Assembly (NCBI RefSeq): GCF_001298525.1
Contig: NZ_CP012678.1
Coordinates: 1,550,001 to 1,614,000 of the forward strand
From: Psychrobacter urativorans
Lineage (GTDB): Bacteria; Pseudomonadota; Gammaproteobacteria; Pseudomonadales; Moraxellaceae
DNA length: 64,000 nucleotides
Direction of reading: 5' to 3'
The notes beneath the pieces are model-generated. The model saw only the letters and a program-made list of their open reading frames with translations, had not been told where the DNA came from and searched no databases. Position numbers and translations under genes: made by a program. Positions 18,660 through 28,880 of the stretch are shown here, in pieces; the stretch's first letter is position 1; each line of letters begins with the position of its first letter.

Positions 18660-19160
18660 ATGAAACTTTCTACCAAAGTGACAGAGTTAACCTCGATTAT
18701 TGCCCCTGCCGTCGCTGCTTGTGACGTGGCATTATGGGGTGTAGAGTTCGTACCCCAAGGACAGCGTTCTTTGTTGCGTATCTATATTGAGTCATTGCCT
18801 GAAGAGCAAGCGCAAGATAAACATGTAACGATTGAAAACTGCGCAGCGGTGAATCACCAAGTCAGTGGTATTCTTGAGGTGCACGATCCTATTGCTGGCG
18901 AATTTATTTTAGAAGTGTCTTCACCTGGCTTTGATCGCGCATTTTTCTCTGATGAGCAAATGCATCACTATGTCGGTCAGACCGTCAGCCTACGTTTGAT
19001 TCAAGCAATCGGTGAAGGCGATAAAAAACGTCGTAAAGTGACGGGTATCTTAAATAGTATCGATGCGACGAGCTTAACACTGACGACTACGGATAGTGAG
19101 CAGTTCAAAATTGATTTAAGCAATATTGATAAAGCCAATTTGATTTATGAAGATGCTTAG
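18660..19160 (+). CDS. rimP: Ribosome maturation factor RimP
   Basis: A 166-residue cytoplasmic factor needed for 30S subunit maturation. The N-terminal alpha/beta domain carries the conserved LWGVEFVPQGQRSLLRIYIE and LEVSSPGFDRAF segments, and the C-terminal SH3-like domain begins near residue 95 (GQTVSLRLIQAI). The length is close to E. coli RimP (about 150). It is the first protein gene of the nusA-infB operon, downstream of the initiator tRNA. The 148-bp gap to nusA holds two overlapping hairpins. Confidence 0.94.
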   Translation: MKLSTKVTELTSIIAPAVAACDVALWGVEFVPQGQRSLLRIYIESLPEEQAQDKHVTIENCAAVNHQVSGILEVHDPIAGEFILEVSSPGFDRAFFSDEQMHHYVGQTVSLRLIQAIGEGDKKRRKVTGILNSIDATSLTLTTTDSEQFKIDLSNIDKANLIYEDA

Positions 19161-19168
19161 ATTGATGC

Positions 19169-19208
19169 AGACTACTTAGTAGTCTATATAGAGTAGTACA
19201 GATAGACT
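19169..19208 (+). promoter_or_regulatory. Two mutually exclusive hairpins in the rimP-nusA leader
   Basis: Hairpin A: AGACTAC (19169-19175) with GTAGTCT (19179-19185). Hairpin B: AGTCTAT (19181-19187) with ATAGACT (19202-19208). They share AGTCT, so only one can form at a time. No T-run follows. Confidence 0.5.
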
Positions 19209-19308
19209 ATTCAAACTTTAAATAGCGTATGGCTTACTGTAGTAACATAGTGTCAATACGAAAATTATAAAATTTAAGCCAATTATAAAATGATAGGACA
19301 GGTATAGC

Positions 19309-20793
19309 ATGAGTCGTGAAATCTTAACGGTAGTTGAAACCGTCAGTAATGAAAAAGGCTTAAATCCTGAAGACATCTTTGAAGCCATAGAAGACGCTTT
19401 AGTGGTCTCAACCAAGAAAAAAGTATACACCGAGCAGCCAGAAGTGGCGGTACGGGTAGCAATCAATCGTGAGACTGGTGACTATGATACTTACCGTTAT
19501 TGGACGGTCGTGGCTGATGAAGATCATGAGATGCCAGCCTGTCAGCTTGCTATTACTGATTTAGATCAAGAAGAATGGTCAATTGGTGATATTAAAGAAG
19601 AGCAGATTGAGTCGATTGAATTTGGTCGTATTGCGGCCACTCAAGCTAAGCAAGTCATTATCCAAAAAATTCGTGAAGCTGAGCGTGCGCTCGTTGCCGA
19701 TGCTTTTGAGCCACGCGTTGGCGAGATGATGTATGGCGAGGTAAAAAAACAAACACGCGATGGTTATATCATTGATCTAGGCGACAATGCTGAAGGGTAT
19801 TTGGCACGTGATCAAATGCTGCCACGTGAGCAGCTACGTGTAAAATCACGCATTAACGCGATTTTATATCATGTGAATCGTGAGAACCGTGGGGCACAGT
19901 TATTATTATCACGCACGCATCCTGAAATGCTTTCTGCACTGATGCAAAAAGAAGTGCCTGAAATCGCTGAGCAAATCATTGAGATTCGTAACGTCGCTCG
20001 TTTGCCAGGTACTCGTGCTAAAATAGCAGTGAAAACCAACGATCATCGCATTGATCCAGTCGGTGCTTGTATTGGTATGCGTGGTACGCGTATTCAAGCA
20101 GTGCAGCAAGAGCTTGATGGCGAGCGTATTGATGTTGTGGTGTGGTCAGATGATCCAGCCCAATATATTATCAGTGCCCTTGAGCCTGCAGACGTAAGTA
20201 GTATTATTCTCGATGAAGATACTAAAACTGCTGATATCGTCTTTAGCACCAATGATCAGCTGGCGCGTGCTATTGGCTCACAAGGTCAAAATGTACGCTT
20301 AGCTTCTGAGCTGACGGGCTATAAGCTCAATATGATGTTGGAAGAAGAATACAAGCAGCGTCAAGAAAATGAATCAAAAGGCTTTATTGATTTGTTTTAT
20401 GAGCGTCTAGAAGTCGATCGCGATTTGGCTCAAGCGCTCGTAGATATCGGTTTTAGCAGTATTGAAGAAGTCGCGTATGTGCCTGTTGACACTTTCTATG
20501 ATATAGAAGGTTTAGACGATGACGCGATTGACATGATTCAAGAGCGTGCTAAAGAAGTGGTTATCGCTGATGAGCTGGTCAAACAACAAAATATGAAAGA
20601 GCCAAGTCAAGAGCTGCAAGATCTTGAAGGTATGACCGTCAGTTGGGCTTATAAAATGGCACAAAAAGATATCATTACCGTTGATGATTTGGCTGAACAA
20701 GCAGTATTTGATTTAGAAGATATCGAAGGCTTAGATGCTGAGACAGCAGGACAGCTGATTATGAAAGCGCGGGAATCTTGGTTCAATGAATAG
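19309..20793 (+). CDS. nusA: Transcription termination/antitermination factor NusA
   Basis: A 494-residue protein, same size as E. coli NusA (495). Domains in order: N-terminal RNA-polymerase-binding domain (1-125), S1 domain from about 136 (GEMMYGEVKKQTRDGYIIDLG), KH1 and KH2 (about 200-345, with GACIGMRGTRIQAVQQEL and AIGSQGQNVRLASELTG), and two acidic repeats in the C-terminal 140 residues. NusA slows RNA polymerase, promotes hairpin termination and joins antitermination complexes on rRNA operons. AGGACAGG seven bases upstream supports the start. The upstream and downstream gaps are structured, which may reflect autoregulation; that is inference. Confidence 0.96.
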   Translation: MSREILTVVETVSNEKGLNPEDIFEAIEDALVVSTKKKVYTEQPEVAVRVAINRETGDYDTYRYWTVVADEDHEMPACQLAITDLDQEEWSIGDIKEEQIESIEFGRIAATQAKQVIIQKIREAERALVADAFEPRVGEMMYGEVKKQTRDGYIIDLGDNAEGYLARDQMLPREQLRVKSRINAILYHVNRENRGAQLLLSRTHPEMLSALMQKEVPEIAEQIIEIRNVARLPGTRAKIAVKTNDHRIDPVGACIGMRGTRIQAVQQELDGERIDVVVWSDDPAQYIISALEPADVSSIILDEDTKTADIVFSTNDQLARAIGSQGQNVRLASELTGYKLNMMLEEEYKQRQENESKGFIDLFYERLEVDRDLAQALVDIGFSSIEEVAYVPVDTFYDIEGLDDDAIDMIQERAKEVVIADELVKQQNMKEPSQELQDLEGMTVSWAYKMAQKDIITVDDLAEQAVFDLEDIEGLDAETAGQLIMKARESWFNE

Positions 20794-20802
20794 CCGTTAA
20801 CT

Positions 20803-20882
20803 GCATATCACTGTCTTTTGGTGATATGCTAGCGACAATAAAGTGGATATCATGGTGCACATATGACCCTGCTATCCACTTT
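20803..20882 (+). promoter_or_regulatory. Two long hairpins between nusA and infB
   Basis: GCATATCAC (20803-20811) pairs perfectly with GTGATATGC (20821-20829). AAAGTGGATA (20840-20849) pairs perfectly with TATCCACTTT (20873-20882) across a 23-nt loop. Neither is followed by a T-run, so they look like processing or regulatory structures rather than terminators. Confidence 0.6.
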
Positions 20883-20950
20883 AGCGCAATCATTGGTAGC
20901 CAATAATTGAATTGAACATATAGCAAACAATAGACAGTAGGTGATAATCA

Positions 20951-23686
20951 ATGGCAGATAAGACCGTCAAAGAACTGGCAGATATGGTAGGCAAAGCCGC
21001 AACTGCTGTACAGCAGCAATTAGTGGATGCTGGGCTACCTGCTCGTAGTGAGGATGACTTAGTCACCGAACTTGAGCAAGAGAAGTTGGTGACGTATTTA
21101 AAACAAAGTCATGGCCAGCAAGAAAAACGCCGTATTAGCCTAAAATCTAAGACGACCAGTACTGCGCGCGTGACCGGCTCTTCAGGTAAATCAAAGAGCG
21201 TTAATGTTGAAGTGCGTAAAAAGAAAGTATTTGAAAAACCAGATCCCGAAAAAATGGCTGAAGAACTTGCTAACCGTGAACAGGCTCTGATTGAGTCGCA
21301 AGCACGTGCAGCAAAAGAAGCGGAAGAGCGTGCGACGACTAAGAAGAAAGCTGAAGAACGCCAAGCAGCAACCTTAGCGGCCATGCGTACCAGTCTCGGC
21401 TCAAGTAAAAGCTCTGATGGCAAAAGTGCTAAAGTTGCCAACTCTTCAGTAGTGGTCAAAAAAGGCGGTAAAAACACGCCTGTTGAGATCATTGTTAAAG
21501 AAAAAGAGAAAGAGAAGAAAAAAGTCGCCGCGACTAAGCCAAAAGTAGAAACTGCAGCTGAGCGTAAAGCGCGTGAAGTACGTGAGAAAGAAGAAAGTCG
21601 CCTACGTCAAATCGAAACAGAAACCCGTCGTACCCAAGCTGAAGAGGCGCAAAAGCGTACCCTTGAGCAAATGCGTAAAATGGCTGGTAAATATACCGAT
21701 CAACCGACTACTGAAGTGCGTAAAGATGAGCCTTTGGCTGAAGGTTTAGTTGGTGATGCTTTAGAAGAATCGTTCGAGAAAGAGCGCCGCGAGATTAAGC
21801 GTGGAGCAAGCAGCACTGGTACTCGTGGTCGTCGTCGTAAGAACCAAGATGAGCGTGAAATGAAAAACCGTAACAGCGGTTTACGTTCGTCACAAGCGGC
21901 ACAGCACAAGTTTGAAAAGCCAGTTGAAAAAATTATTTATGATGTTGAAATCAGTGAGCAAATCACCGTTTCAGACTTGGCACAACGTATGGCTGTTAAA
22001 GCCCGTGAAGTGACTAAGCTACTTATGAAAATGGGTGAGTTGGCAAGCGAGTCAGACAGCATTGATCAAGCGACTGCCAGTCTGCTTGTCGAAGAAATGG
22101 GTCACAACCCAGTATTAGTTAGTGATACTAAGGTTGAAGATGATCTTCATGATGCCGTTGATGAGCGTAGTAGTAACATCCAAGCGCGTCCGCCGGTAGT
22201 GACGATTATGGGTCACGTTGACCATGGTAAGACCTCTTTACTAGACAAGATTCGCGAAACCAAAGTCGCCACTGGCGAGGCTGGTGGTATTACTCAGCAT
22301 ATTGGTGCGTATCATGTGGAAACCGCACGTGGCGTTATTACCTTCCTTGATACCCCAGGTCACGCCGCCTTTAGTGCGATGCGTTCACGTGGTGCTCAAG
22401 CGACAGATATCGTGGTTCTAGTGGTTGCTGCTGATGATGGTATGATGCCGCAAACTGAAGAAGCAATTGATCACGCGCGTGCAGCGGGTACACCAATTAT
22501 TGTTGCTATCAACAAAATGGATAAGCCAAGCGCTGATCCTGATCGTGTACTGAATGAGCTGACGGCTAAGCAAGTTATCTCAGAAGAATGGGGTGGCGAC
22601 ACACCAATGGCACGTATCTCAGCCAAAACTGGCGAAGGTATTGATCAGCTTTTAGAATATATCAGCTTAACAGCAGAGCTAATGGAATTAGAAGCGCCAC
22701 TAGACGGTGCTGCGCAAGGTGTGGTCATTGAATCTAGACTTGAAAAAGGTCGTGGTCCTGTTGCTACTGTCTTGGTCAAAAAAGGCACGTTGAAGCAAGG
22801 CGACTTGGTATTAGCCGGCGAACATTATGGTAAAGTTCGTGCCATGATTGATGAGCATGGTAATCGTATTCAATCAGCCGGACCTTCTATTCCTGTTGAG
22901 ATTTTAGGTTTACCTGAAACCCCAGCGTCTGGTAGTGAATTCTTAGTCGTTAGCGATGAGAAAAAAGCCCGTGAAGTGGCAGATTTCAGAGCCAACCGTG
23001 AGCGTGAGCAGCAACTTGACCGTCAGAACACCATGCGCTTAGAGAGTTTGTTTGAGCAGATGGAACAAGGTGATGTCTCATTCTTAAATATCGTTCTTAA
23101 AACCGATGTTCGTGGTTCATTAGAAGCCTTGCTTTCAGCCTTGAATGAATTATCGACTGATGAAGTCAAAGTTCGCGTCATCAGCTCAGGTGTCGGTCCG
23201 ATTTCTGAATCTGACGTGACCCTTGCTGAATCTAGCGAAGCGGTATTGCTCGGCTTTAACGTTCGCGCAGATGCAACGGCGCGCCGTACAGCAGATGCTG
23301 CTGACATGGATATTCGTTATTACAGCGTTATCTATGGCTTGATTGATGATGTGAAAGCGGCAATGAGTGGTATGCTTGCGCCTGAACATCGTGAGAAGAT
23401 TTTGGGTGTTGCTGACGTACGTGAAGTGTTCCGTTCTAGTAAGTTTGGTGCTGCTGCCGGTTGTATGGTGGTTGAAGGAACTATTTTCCGTAATAAGCCC
23501 ATTCGTGTCCTACGTGATGACCAAGTTATCTTTACCGGTCAATTGCAGTCGCTACGTCGCTATAAAGAAGACGTTAACGAAGTGCGTACTGGCATGGAAT
23601 GTGGTCTTGCTGTTCGTGGCTATGACGTTGAAGCCGGTGACAAAATTGAAGTGTTTGAGATTCAGCAGTTTGAGCGTACTATTTAA
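20951..23686 (+). CDS. infB: Translation initiation factor IF-2
   Basis: A 911-residue translational GTPase that brings fMet-tRNA to the P site and promotes subunit joining. The N-terminus has one clear IF2N winged module ([15 protein letters not shown], residues 1-55) and a second at about 325-375 ([18 protein letters not shown]). A long Lys/Glu/Arg-rich helical region (about 70-300) lies between. The G domain starts near 410: G1 [10 protein letters not shown]3 DTPGHAAF, G4 NKMDKP, G5 SAKTG. The C-terminal domains end at [16 protein letters not shown] nine bases upstream supports the start. Its substrate tRNA is encoded in the same operon. Confidence 0.97.
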   Translation: MADKTVKELADMVGKAATAVQQQLVDAGLPARSEDDLVTELEQEKLVTYLKQSHGQQEKRRISLKSKTTSTARVTGSSGKSKSVNVEVRKKKVFEKPDPEKMAEELANREQALIESQARAAKEAEERATTKKKAEERQAATLAAMRTSLGSSKSSDGKSAKVANSSVVVKKGGKNTPVEIIVKEKEKEKKKVAATKPKVETAAERKAREVREKEESRLRQIETETRRTQAEEAQKRTLEQMRKMAGKYTDQPTTEVRKDEPLAEGLVGDALEESFEKERREIKRGASSTGTRGRRRKNQDEREMKNRNSGLRSSQAAQHKFEKPVEKIIYDVEISEQITVSDLAQRMAVKAREVTKLLMKMGELASESDSIDQATASLLVEEMGHNPVLVSDTKVEDDLHDAVDERSSNIQARPPVVTIMGHVDHGKTSLLDKIRETKVATGEAGGITQHIGAYHVETARGVITFLDTPGHAAFSAMRSRGAQATDIVVLVVAADDGMMPQTEEAIDHARAAGTPIIVAINKMDKPSADPDRVLNELTAKQVISEEWGGDTPMARISAKTGEGIDQLLEYISLTAELMELEAPLDGAAQGVVIESRLEKGRGPVATVLVKKGTLKQGDLVLAGEHYGKVRAMIDEHGNRIQSAGPSIPVEILGLPETPASGSEFLVVSDEKKAREVADFRANREREQQLDRQNTMRLESLFEQMEQGDVSFLNIVLKTDVRGSLEALLSALNELSTDEVKVRVISSGVGPISESDVTLAESSEAVLLGFNVRADATARRTADAADMDIRYYSVIYGLIDDVKAAMSGMLAPEHREKILGVADVREVFRSSKFGAAAGCMVVEGTIFRNKPIRVLRDDQVIFTGQLQSLRRYKEDVNEVRTGMECGLAVRGYDVEAGDKIEVFEIQQFERTI

Positions 23687-23749
23687 GTACACGATAAGCC
23701 TAACCAGCTGAGCATCTTTAGCATTGCTGACTGATATCGTGCTGTATTT

Positions 23750-23783
23750 AGGTCTAACAGGTTCATCCTGCTAGACCTTTTTT
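23750..23783 (+). terminator. Intrinsic terminator between infB and rbfA
   Basis: AGGTCTA (23750-23756) pairs with TAGACCT (23772-23778); inner CAGG/CCTG extends the stem past one mismatch; six T follow. Confidence 0.8.
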
Positions 23784-23829
23784 ATTTATATAGCCCAAGC
23801 AATTTTTTTATAAAAAATAGGATAATAAT

Positions 23830-24234
23830 ATGAACCAACGCTTACAACGCTTAGCCGATCAGATTCAGCGCGAGCTTGCTGTTCTTATTCGTGATGCAGT
23901 GAATGATCCGCGCCTCACTGGTTTTGTGACCATCTCTAGTGTGAAAGTCAGCCCAGATTTGGGCTATGCAGAAGTTTATGTCACCATCATGGAGCCTGAG
24001 CTTAATGATGCCATGACCAAAGCCAATCATGAAGAGAGTGTCAAAGTACTCAACAAAGCTGCTGGATTCCTACGTACCGAGCTGAGCCATAGCTTAAAAA
24101 CCCGTACCACTCCGCGTTTACGCTTTCATTATGATGAAGTCACCGCTCGTGGTAATTATATGATGGATTTGATTAGCCAAGCGGTTATCAAAACTGAGCA
24201 AAATGAAGCTGAAGCGCAAGAAACAGACCAGTAA
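23830..24234 (+). CDS. rbfA: Ribosome-binding factor A
   Basis: A 134-residue type II KH-domain protein that binds the 30S subunit late in maturation and is important at low temperature. It opens with NQRLQRLADQIQRELA and shows VKVSPDLGYAEVYVTI and KTRTTPRLRFHYDE, the family signatures. The acidic tail is short. AGGATAA supports the ATG start. It follows the infB terminator and precedes truB by 44-53 bp. Confidence 0.96.
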   Translation: MNQRLQRLADQIQRELAVLIRDAVNDPRLTGFVTISSVKVSPDLGYAEVYVTIMEPELNDAMTKANHEESVKVLNKAAGFLRTELSHSLKTRTTPRLRFHYDEVTARGNYMMDLISQAVIKTEQNEAEAQETDQ

Positions 24235-24287
24235 CAACCAGACCAGTAAAAAACAGAATAGTCAGAAACAGACGAGTCGTGACCACC

Positions 24288-25403
24288 ATGTCTATATCGC
24301 CCAACCAAGCAAGTACACCGCAAGCAATGACAAAACAAGCAATGACAAAACAAGCAAGTAACAAGCCCGCCAGTAAAATAAAGGTTTCTGGGGTTATCTT
24401 AATTGATAAGCCAAAAGGTATGACCTCACAGCAAGTCGTCTCAAAAGTGAAGTACCTTTTTAAGTCACCTGTGCATGACAGCAAAAAAGCTGGTCATACT
24501 GGCACACTTGACCCGATGGCGACCGGACTCCTACCTATTTGCTTGGGGGAGGCAACCAAGTTCAGCCACTATCAGCTGGATGCCGATAAGTCCTATCAAG
24601 CGACGATATTACTGGGTCGGCAGACAGATACGGGCGATGCTGATGGACAGGTTACGCTTGAAGCGGCTATTCCAGTATTTGATGATGCACTGTTAAATAC
24701 GATTGCTCAGCAGTTTTTAGGTACGCAGCAGCAAATTCCGCCCATGTATTCCGCCTTAAAAAAAGACGGTAAAAAGCTTTATGAATACGCGCGGGCTGGG
24801 ATAGAGGTTGAGCGTGCGCCAAGAAATATTGTGCTTAAAGCGATTAGCTTGATAAAGATTGATGACGAGCAAATTCAGCTGACGGTCACCTGTACCAAAG
24901 GCACTTATGTCCGCGTTTTAGCAGAAGACATTGCCAAAGTATTAGGCACGTTAGGTCATTTAACAGCTTTACGTCGCTTGCAAGTCGGTGATTTTCTGCT
25001 TGAAGATGCCCTTACTTTGGCAGAGTTGGAGGCGCAAACACCAGATAGTCGTATGGCGCAATTGTTACCCGTAGATGCGTGCGTCAATATTGAATCTCAA
25101 CTGATATTGACCGCCTTACAATGCGAACGTGTGCATCAAGGTCAGCGCCTCAACGTCTTTGAGCAGCTCACAGATGAATTACAACATTATATTTTAGAAA
25201 ATGTTCAAAAGATGCAAAAAGAAGAAAAAGCTTCTGAGCCTCTGCAGAATGCAGATAACGACAGTGACGTTCAACCAGTGCCATCATTGGAGCATGAGCA
25301 AGCTGTCGATATTCGCCTGATAGATGAGCAAGGTCAGTTCATCGGCTTAGGGGCAGTGAGCCTGAATGGGCGTTTACAACCTAAGAAGCTGATTCAAAGA
25401 TAG
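24288..25403 (+). CDS. truB: tRNA pseudouridine-55 synthase TruB
   Basis: About 371 residues, longer than E. coli TruB (314). It converts U55 in the T-loop of tRNAs to pseudouridine. The catalytic motif is GHTGTLDPMATGLLPIC, with the nucleophile Asp in TLDP; YSALKKDGKKLYEYAR and CTKGTYVRVLAEDI follow as in the family. The excess length comes from an N-terminal extension with a repeated AMTKQ motif (residues about 8-20) and an acidic insert of about 40 residues near the C-terminus (KEEKASEPL onwards). The ATG at 24288 is preferred; a GTG three codons upstream is possible and Shine-Dalgarno sequences are weak. Confidence 0.94.
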   Translation: MSISPNQASTPQAMTKQAMTKQASNKPASKIKVSGVILIDKPKGMTSQQVVSKVKYLFKSPVHDSKKAGHTGTLDPMATGLLPICLGEATKFSHYQLDADKSYQATILLGRQTDTGDADGQVTLEAAIPVFDDALLNTIAQQFLGTQQQIPPMYSALKKDGKKLYEYARAGIEVERAPRNIVLKAISLIKIDDEQIQLTVTCTKGTYVRVLAEDIAKVLGTLGHLTALRRLQVGDFLLEDALTLAELEAQTPDSRMAQLLPVDACVNIESQLILTALQCERVHQGQRLNVFEQLTDELQHYILENVQKMQKEEKASEPLQNADNDSDVQPVPSLEHEQAVDIRLIDEQGQFIGLGAVSLNGRLQPKKLIQR

Positions 25404-25597
25404 GGTGTTGATAGGTTAGCTAAAGCAACAACCATGTCGTGAGCTGACGATGCGCTTAGTGCTCATGCACCGCAGGATAATACTGATAAATCTAAATAAG
25501 GGCTATAACCGTTTTTAAATAAGCGGCTTTATAATCCTTAAACACGGTAATATTACCCTTGCCAACAGTCATTAAAAACGACTGAAAACTAAGGTGG

Positions 25598-25625
25598 AAA
25601 ATTGCTGTTAGTTCAGCAGTTTTTT
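25598..25625 (+). terminator. Terminator of truB
   Basis: AAAATTGCTG (25598-25607) pairs with CAGCAGTTTT (25614-25623) with one U-G pair around a 6-nt loop; six T (25620-25625). It abuts the rpsO -10 box. Confidence 0.65.
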
Positions 25626-25633
25626 GCTATAAT
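25602..25633 (+). promoter_or_regulatory. Probable extended -10 promoter of rpsO
   Basis: TGCTATAAT (25625-25633) is a perfect extended -10 element; a poor -35 candidate TTGCTG starts at 25602. It gives a leader of about 160 nt to the S15 start. Confidence 0.55.
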
Positions 25634-25798
25634 TGCGCCACGTCAAAACATCGTGTTTGCTTATCAGTAGGTCCACTCTAGTAATGCAGGGTTGTCCTGA
25701 ATGATAGGCAAGCTATTTTATATATACTATTCTATCGTTCCATAATCGCTCAAATTTATTGAGTGCCTTTGGATCTTTTAGCATTGCCGGAGAAATCT

Positions 25799-26065
25799 AT
25801 GTTAACTAATTCTGATCGTGAACAAATTATCGCCCAATATCAACGTGGCGAAAATGACACTGGTTCCCCTGAAGTTCAAGTGGCTCTATTAAGCGCACGT
25901 ATTAATGATTTACAGAATCATTTTAAAGCACATAAAGCGGATCATCATAGCCGTCGCGGTTTAATCCGTATGGTTAATACGCGTCGTAAATTGCTTGATT
26001 ACTTAAAAGGTAAAGATCTTGGTCGTTATACCACATTGATCAGCCAATTGGGTCTACGTCGTTAA
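25799..26065 (+). CDS. rpsO: 30S ribosomal protein S15
   Basis: An 88-residue primary 16S rRNA-binding protein of the platform. Family marks are [45 protein letters not shown] and the C-terminal [10 protein letters not shown]. The start is ATG 25799, with GGAG seven bases upstream; a longer in-frame reading from 25763 is not supported. It has its own promoter and is followed by a strong terminator before pnp, the E. coli rpsO-t1-pnp arrangement. Confidence 0.97.
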   Translation: MLTNSDREQIIAQYQRGENDTGSPEVQVALLSARINDLQNHFKAHKADHHSRRGLIRMVNTRRKLLDYLKGKDLGRYTTLISQLGLRR

Positions 26066-26100
26066 TTCAACGCCAGATACAAAGATAGCAGCAGTACAAA

Positions 26101-26132
26101 AACGGTGTGGAATAGTTTCACACCGTTTTTTT
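26101..26132 (+). terminator. Intrinsic terminator of rpsO
   Basis: AACGGTGTG (26101-26109) pairs with CACACCGTT (26119-26127), followed by T up to 26132. Confidence 0.88.
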
Positions 26133-26618
26133 ATGGTAATTAAGTAAGTATAAAGATGAAACGTGCGTACAAGGTAGTAAGCTACTAAGCGTACGAACGT
26201 GGCAGTGAGGGTAACGTGGCGGTGAGAATATAGTGAGAAAAAGTCATCTCTAGCCAATATTGCAATAAATTGGTCAATGGCTATAAATCACTGTAAAATA
26301 ATGCACTGCGATTTTATATCGCCGTCGCTATATAACAGACGTTCAATAGATGTACACGTAGAAAAAAGAAAGCTAAGTCATATATGCCTGCCTTTAGCAT
26401 GAATAAAAGCAGATCCACGCTTATATGACATCGAATTTGAAGTCGCACAAAGACAGTGGTATCACCGTAAAGTGTATGAATTTAAGCTTATTGAGAGCAG
26501 GTTTTGTAATGATACTGCTGGACAATCAAGCACTATAGCCAGAATTTATAACGATCAGTATCACACTATTTATATAGCTGATACGATCTTCGTCATTCAA
26601 TATTAGGAAAAAAATTAT
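26133..26618. other. rpsO-pnp spacer with a long imperfect palindrome
   Basis: No gene in about 490 bp. At 26161-26200 a 40-nt near-palindrome (outer arms ACGTGCGTAC / GTACGAACGT, inner GTAG / CTAC) could form a long hairpin. GTCATATA near 26370 and TATATGAC near 26424 can also pair. E. coli pnp is autoregulated through RNase III cleavage of a leader hairpin, so a similar role is possible. Confidence 0.5.
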
Positions 26619-28730
26619 ATGACAAATCCGACAATGTTTAATACGATTAAACGTGAATTCCAATACGGCGACCAGCAAGTGGTTATCGAAACCGGTCGCA
26701 TCGCACGCCAAGCCCATTCTATTTTAGTACACATGGGTGGCGTATCTGTACTTGTTGCCGCTGTTGTGAAATCTGATGCGAAAGAAGGTCAAAACTTTTT
26801 TCCATTAACGGTTAACTATCAAGAAAAAATGTATGCCGCTGGTAAAATCCCAGGTGCGTACGGCAAACGTGAAGGTCGTGCAAGTGAGTTTGAAACCTTA
26901 ACGTCGCGTCTGATTGACCGTCCGATTCGTCCATTGTTCCCTGAAGGATATGTGAACGAAATCCAAATCACCGCAACGGTTGTGTCATCTGACAAAACTC
27001 AGTCAGCAGATATCGCTGCACTAATCGGTGCTTCAGCTGCGCTATCCATCTCTGATGCGCCATTCAATGGTCCTGTTGCCGCTGCGCGCGTTGGCTTTAT
27101 CAACGGTGAATACGTTCTTAACCCAACGCTTGAACAGCTAAAAGAAAGTGACCTTGATTTGGTCGTAGCTGGTACAAAGTCTGCCGTATTGATGGTTGAA
27201 TCTGAAGCGGCAGAGCTGTCAGAAGATCAAATGCTAGGTGCGGTATTATACGGTCATCAGCAGCAGCAAATCGTTATAGATAACATTGCGTCATTAGCCG
27301 CAGAAGTGGGCACTGCTAAGCAACAATATACTGCGCCTAAACGTGATGAAGCATTAGAGACTGGCATGAAAGAGCAGTTCGGTGCGCAAGTGTCTGACGC
27401 TTATACCATTACTGACAAGCAAGCCCGTTATGCGAAACTTGACGAAATCAAAGATGCGTCTATCGCAGCACTTGCTGGCGATGTTGAGTCAGAAGCTTAT
27501 AGCAACAATGTTGCTGAGCTTAAAGAAATCTATAATGATTTAAAATATCGTACGGTTCGTGACAATATCTTGTCAGGCAAACCACGTATTGACGGTCGTG
27601 ATTTAGAAACGGTTCGTGCCCTTGATGTACAAGTTGGCGTGTTGCCATTTACTCATGGTTCAGCGTTATTTACGCGTGGTGAAACCCAAGCCTTGGTAAC
27701 GACTACCCTTGGTAACAGCCGTGATGTCAACATGATTGACTCGCTTGCTGGTACGATTCGGGACCATTTCATGTTGCATTATAACTTCCCGCATTTCTCA
27801 GTGGGCGAAACTGGTCGTGAAGGCGTACCTAAACGTCGCGAAATCGGTCACGGTCGCCTAGCGCGCCGCGGTGTACAAGCCATGCTGCCTGATAGCGAAC
27901 GCTTCCCTTATGTGATCCGTGTGGTATCAGAGATTACTGAATCAAACGGTTCATCGTCTATGGCGTCAGTTTGTGGCGCAAGCTTAGCATTGATGGACGC
28001 GGGCGTACCAATGAAAGCACCCGTTGCTGGTATCGCCATGGGTTTGGTTAAAGAAGGCGAGCGCTTTGCGGTATTGTCTGACATCTTGGGTGATGAAGAT
28101 CATCTTGGCGATATGGACTTTAAAGTTGCAGGTACTAAAGACGGTATTACTGCCCTACAAATGGACATTAAAATCGAAGGTATTACCCCTGATATCATGG
28201 AGCAAGCGCTCAAGCAAGCCCATGCTGGTCGTATCCATATTTTAGACGCTATGAATAAAGTACTGCCAGAGAGCCGTACTGAAATCAATGCGCATGCGCC
28301 TAACTATGCGGTTATTGCCATCAACCCAGACAAGATTCGTGACGTTATCGGTAAAGGCGGTGCAACTATCCGTCAGCTAACCGAAGAAACTGGTGCGGTT
28401 ATTGATATCGATGATGCCGGTAACATTCGTATCTTTGGTGAAAATAAAGCCGCCACTAAAGCTGCTATTGGTAAAATTGAAGCTTTGACCGCTGAAGTTG
28501 AAGTGGGCAAAACCTATGAAGGTACGGTTGCTCGTATCGTTGACTTTGGTGCATTCATTAACGTCTTGCCAAATACTGATGGTCTCGTTCATATCTCACA
28601 AATCGCCGATGAGCGCGTAGAGAATGTGTCTGACTATCTAAAAGAAGGTCAAATCGTTAACGTATTGGTACAAGACGTCGATAACCGTGGTCGTATCAAA
28701 TTGACCATGAAAGGTGTTGAGCAGAACTAA
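26619..28730 (+). CDS. pnp: Polyribonucleotide nucleotidyltransferase (PNPase)
   Basis: A 703-residue phosphorolytic 3'-5' exoribonuclease, core of the RNA degradosome. It has two RNase PH domains (about 10-145 and 315-460) joined by a helical linker, then a KH domain (about 555-615, containing [15 protein letters not shown]) and an S1 domain (about 623-700, [18 protein letters not shown]). Catalytic-domain marks are [20 protein letters not shown] and [14 protein letters not shown]. The length is near that of E. coli (711). AGGA ten bases upstream supports the start. PNPase is often needed for growth in the cold. Confidence 0.97.
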   Translation: MTNPTMFNTIKREFQYGDQQVVIETGRIARQAHSILVHMGGVSVLVAAVVKSDAKEGQNFFPLTVNYQEKMYAAGKIPGAYGKREGRASEFETLTSRLIDRPIRPLFPEGYVNEIQITATVVSSDKTQSADIAALIGASAALSISDAPFNGPVAAARVGFINGEYVLNPTLEQLKESDLDLVVAGTKSAVLMVESEAAELSEDQMLGAVLYGHQQQQIVIDNIASLAAEVGTAKQQYTAPKRDEALETGMKEQFGAQVSDAYTITDKQARYAKLDEIKDASIAALAGDVESEAYSNNVAELKEIYNDLKYRTVRDNILSGKPRIDGRDLETVRALDVQVGVLPFTHGSALFTRGETQALVTTTLGNSRDVNMIDSLAGTIRDHFMLHYNFPHFSVGETGREGVPKRREIGHGRLARRGVQAMLPDSERFPYVIRVVSEITESNGSSSMASVCGASLALMDAGVPMKAPVAGIAMGLVKEGERFAVLSDILGDEDHLGDMDFKVAGTKDGITALQMDIKIEGITPDIMEQALKQAHAGRIHILDAMNKVLPESRTEINAHAPNYAVIAINPDKIRDVIGKGGATIRQLTEETGAVIDIDDAGNIRIFGENKAATKAAIGKIEALTAEVEVGKTYEGTVARIVDFGAFINVLPNTDGLVHISQIADERVENVSDYLKEGQIVNVLVQDVDNRGRIKLTMKGVEQN

Positions 28731-28784
28731 GTCTAATCACTGACATTCTTCTGAATTCATATCGTATTGTTTTCATATTATAAA

Positions 28785-28819
28785 AACCGCTTTGAGCATG
28801 GTCTCAAGGCGGTTTTTTT
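28785..28819 (+). terminator. Intrinsic terminator of pnp
   Basis: AACCGCTTTGAG (28785-28796) pairs with CTCAAGGCGGTT (28803-28814) with one mismatch, followed by a T-run. Confidence 0.88.
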
Positions 28820-28880
28820 ATGAGTTTGAAAAAGTGATAGTAAAATAAGCAAGTAAACAGCTTAAAAATTACTTGAGTGC

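Larger units (their letters stand above)
25404..25798. other. truB-rpsO spacer with terminator, promoter and S15 leader
   Basis: About 395 bp with no gene. The first 190 bp show nothing distinctive. A hairpin terminator and an rpsO promoter overlap at 25598-25633. The remaining 160-nt leader is long enough for an S15 autoregulatory site as in E. coli, but I cannot fold it reliably. Confidence 0.5.

Noticed and set aside
21109..21492. 127-codon antisense reading frame inside infB
   Set aside because: It mirrors the Lys/Glu/Ala-rich IF2 linker, giving a Ser/Arg/Leu-biased product with no ribosome-binding site; a shadow of infB.
24290..24360. Short repeats (CAAGCAATGACAAAA-like) at the start of truB
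   Set aside because: Only two copies and inside coding sequence; considered a CRISPR- or SSR-like element and dismissed as a small in-frame duplication.
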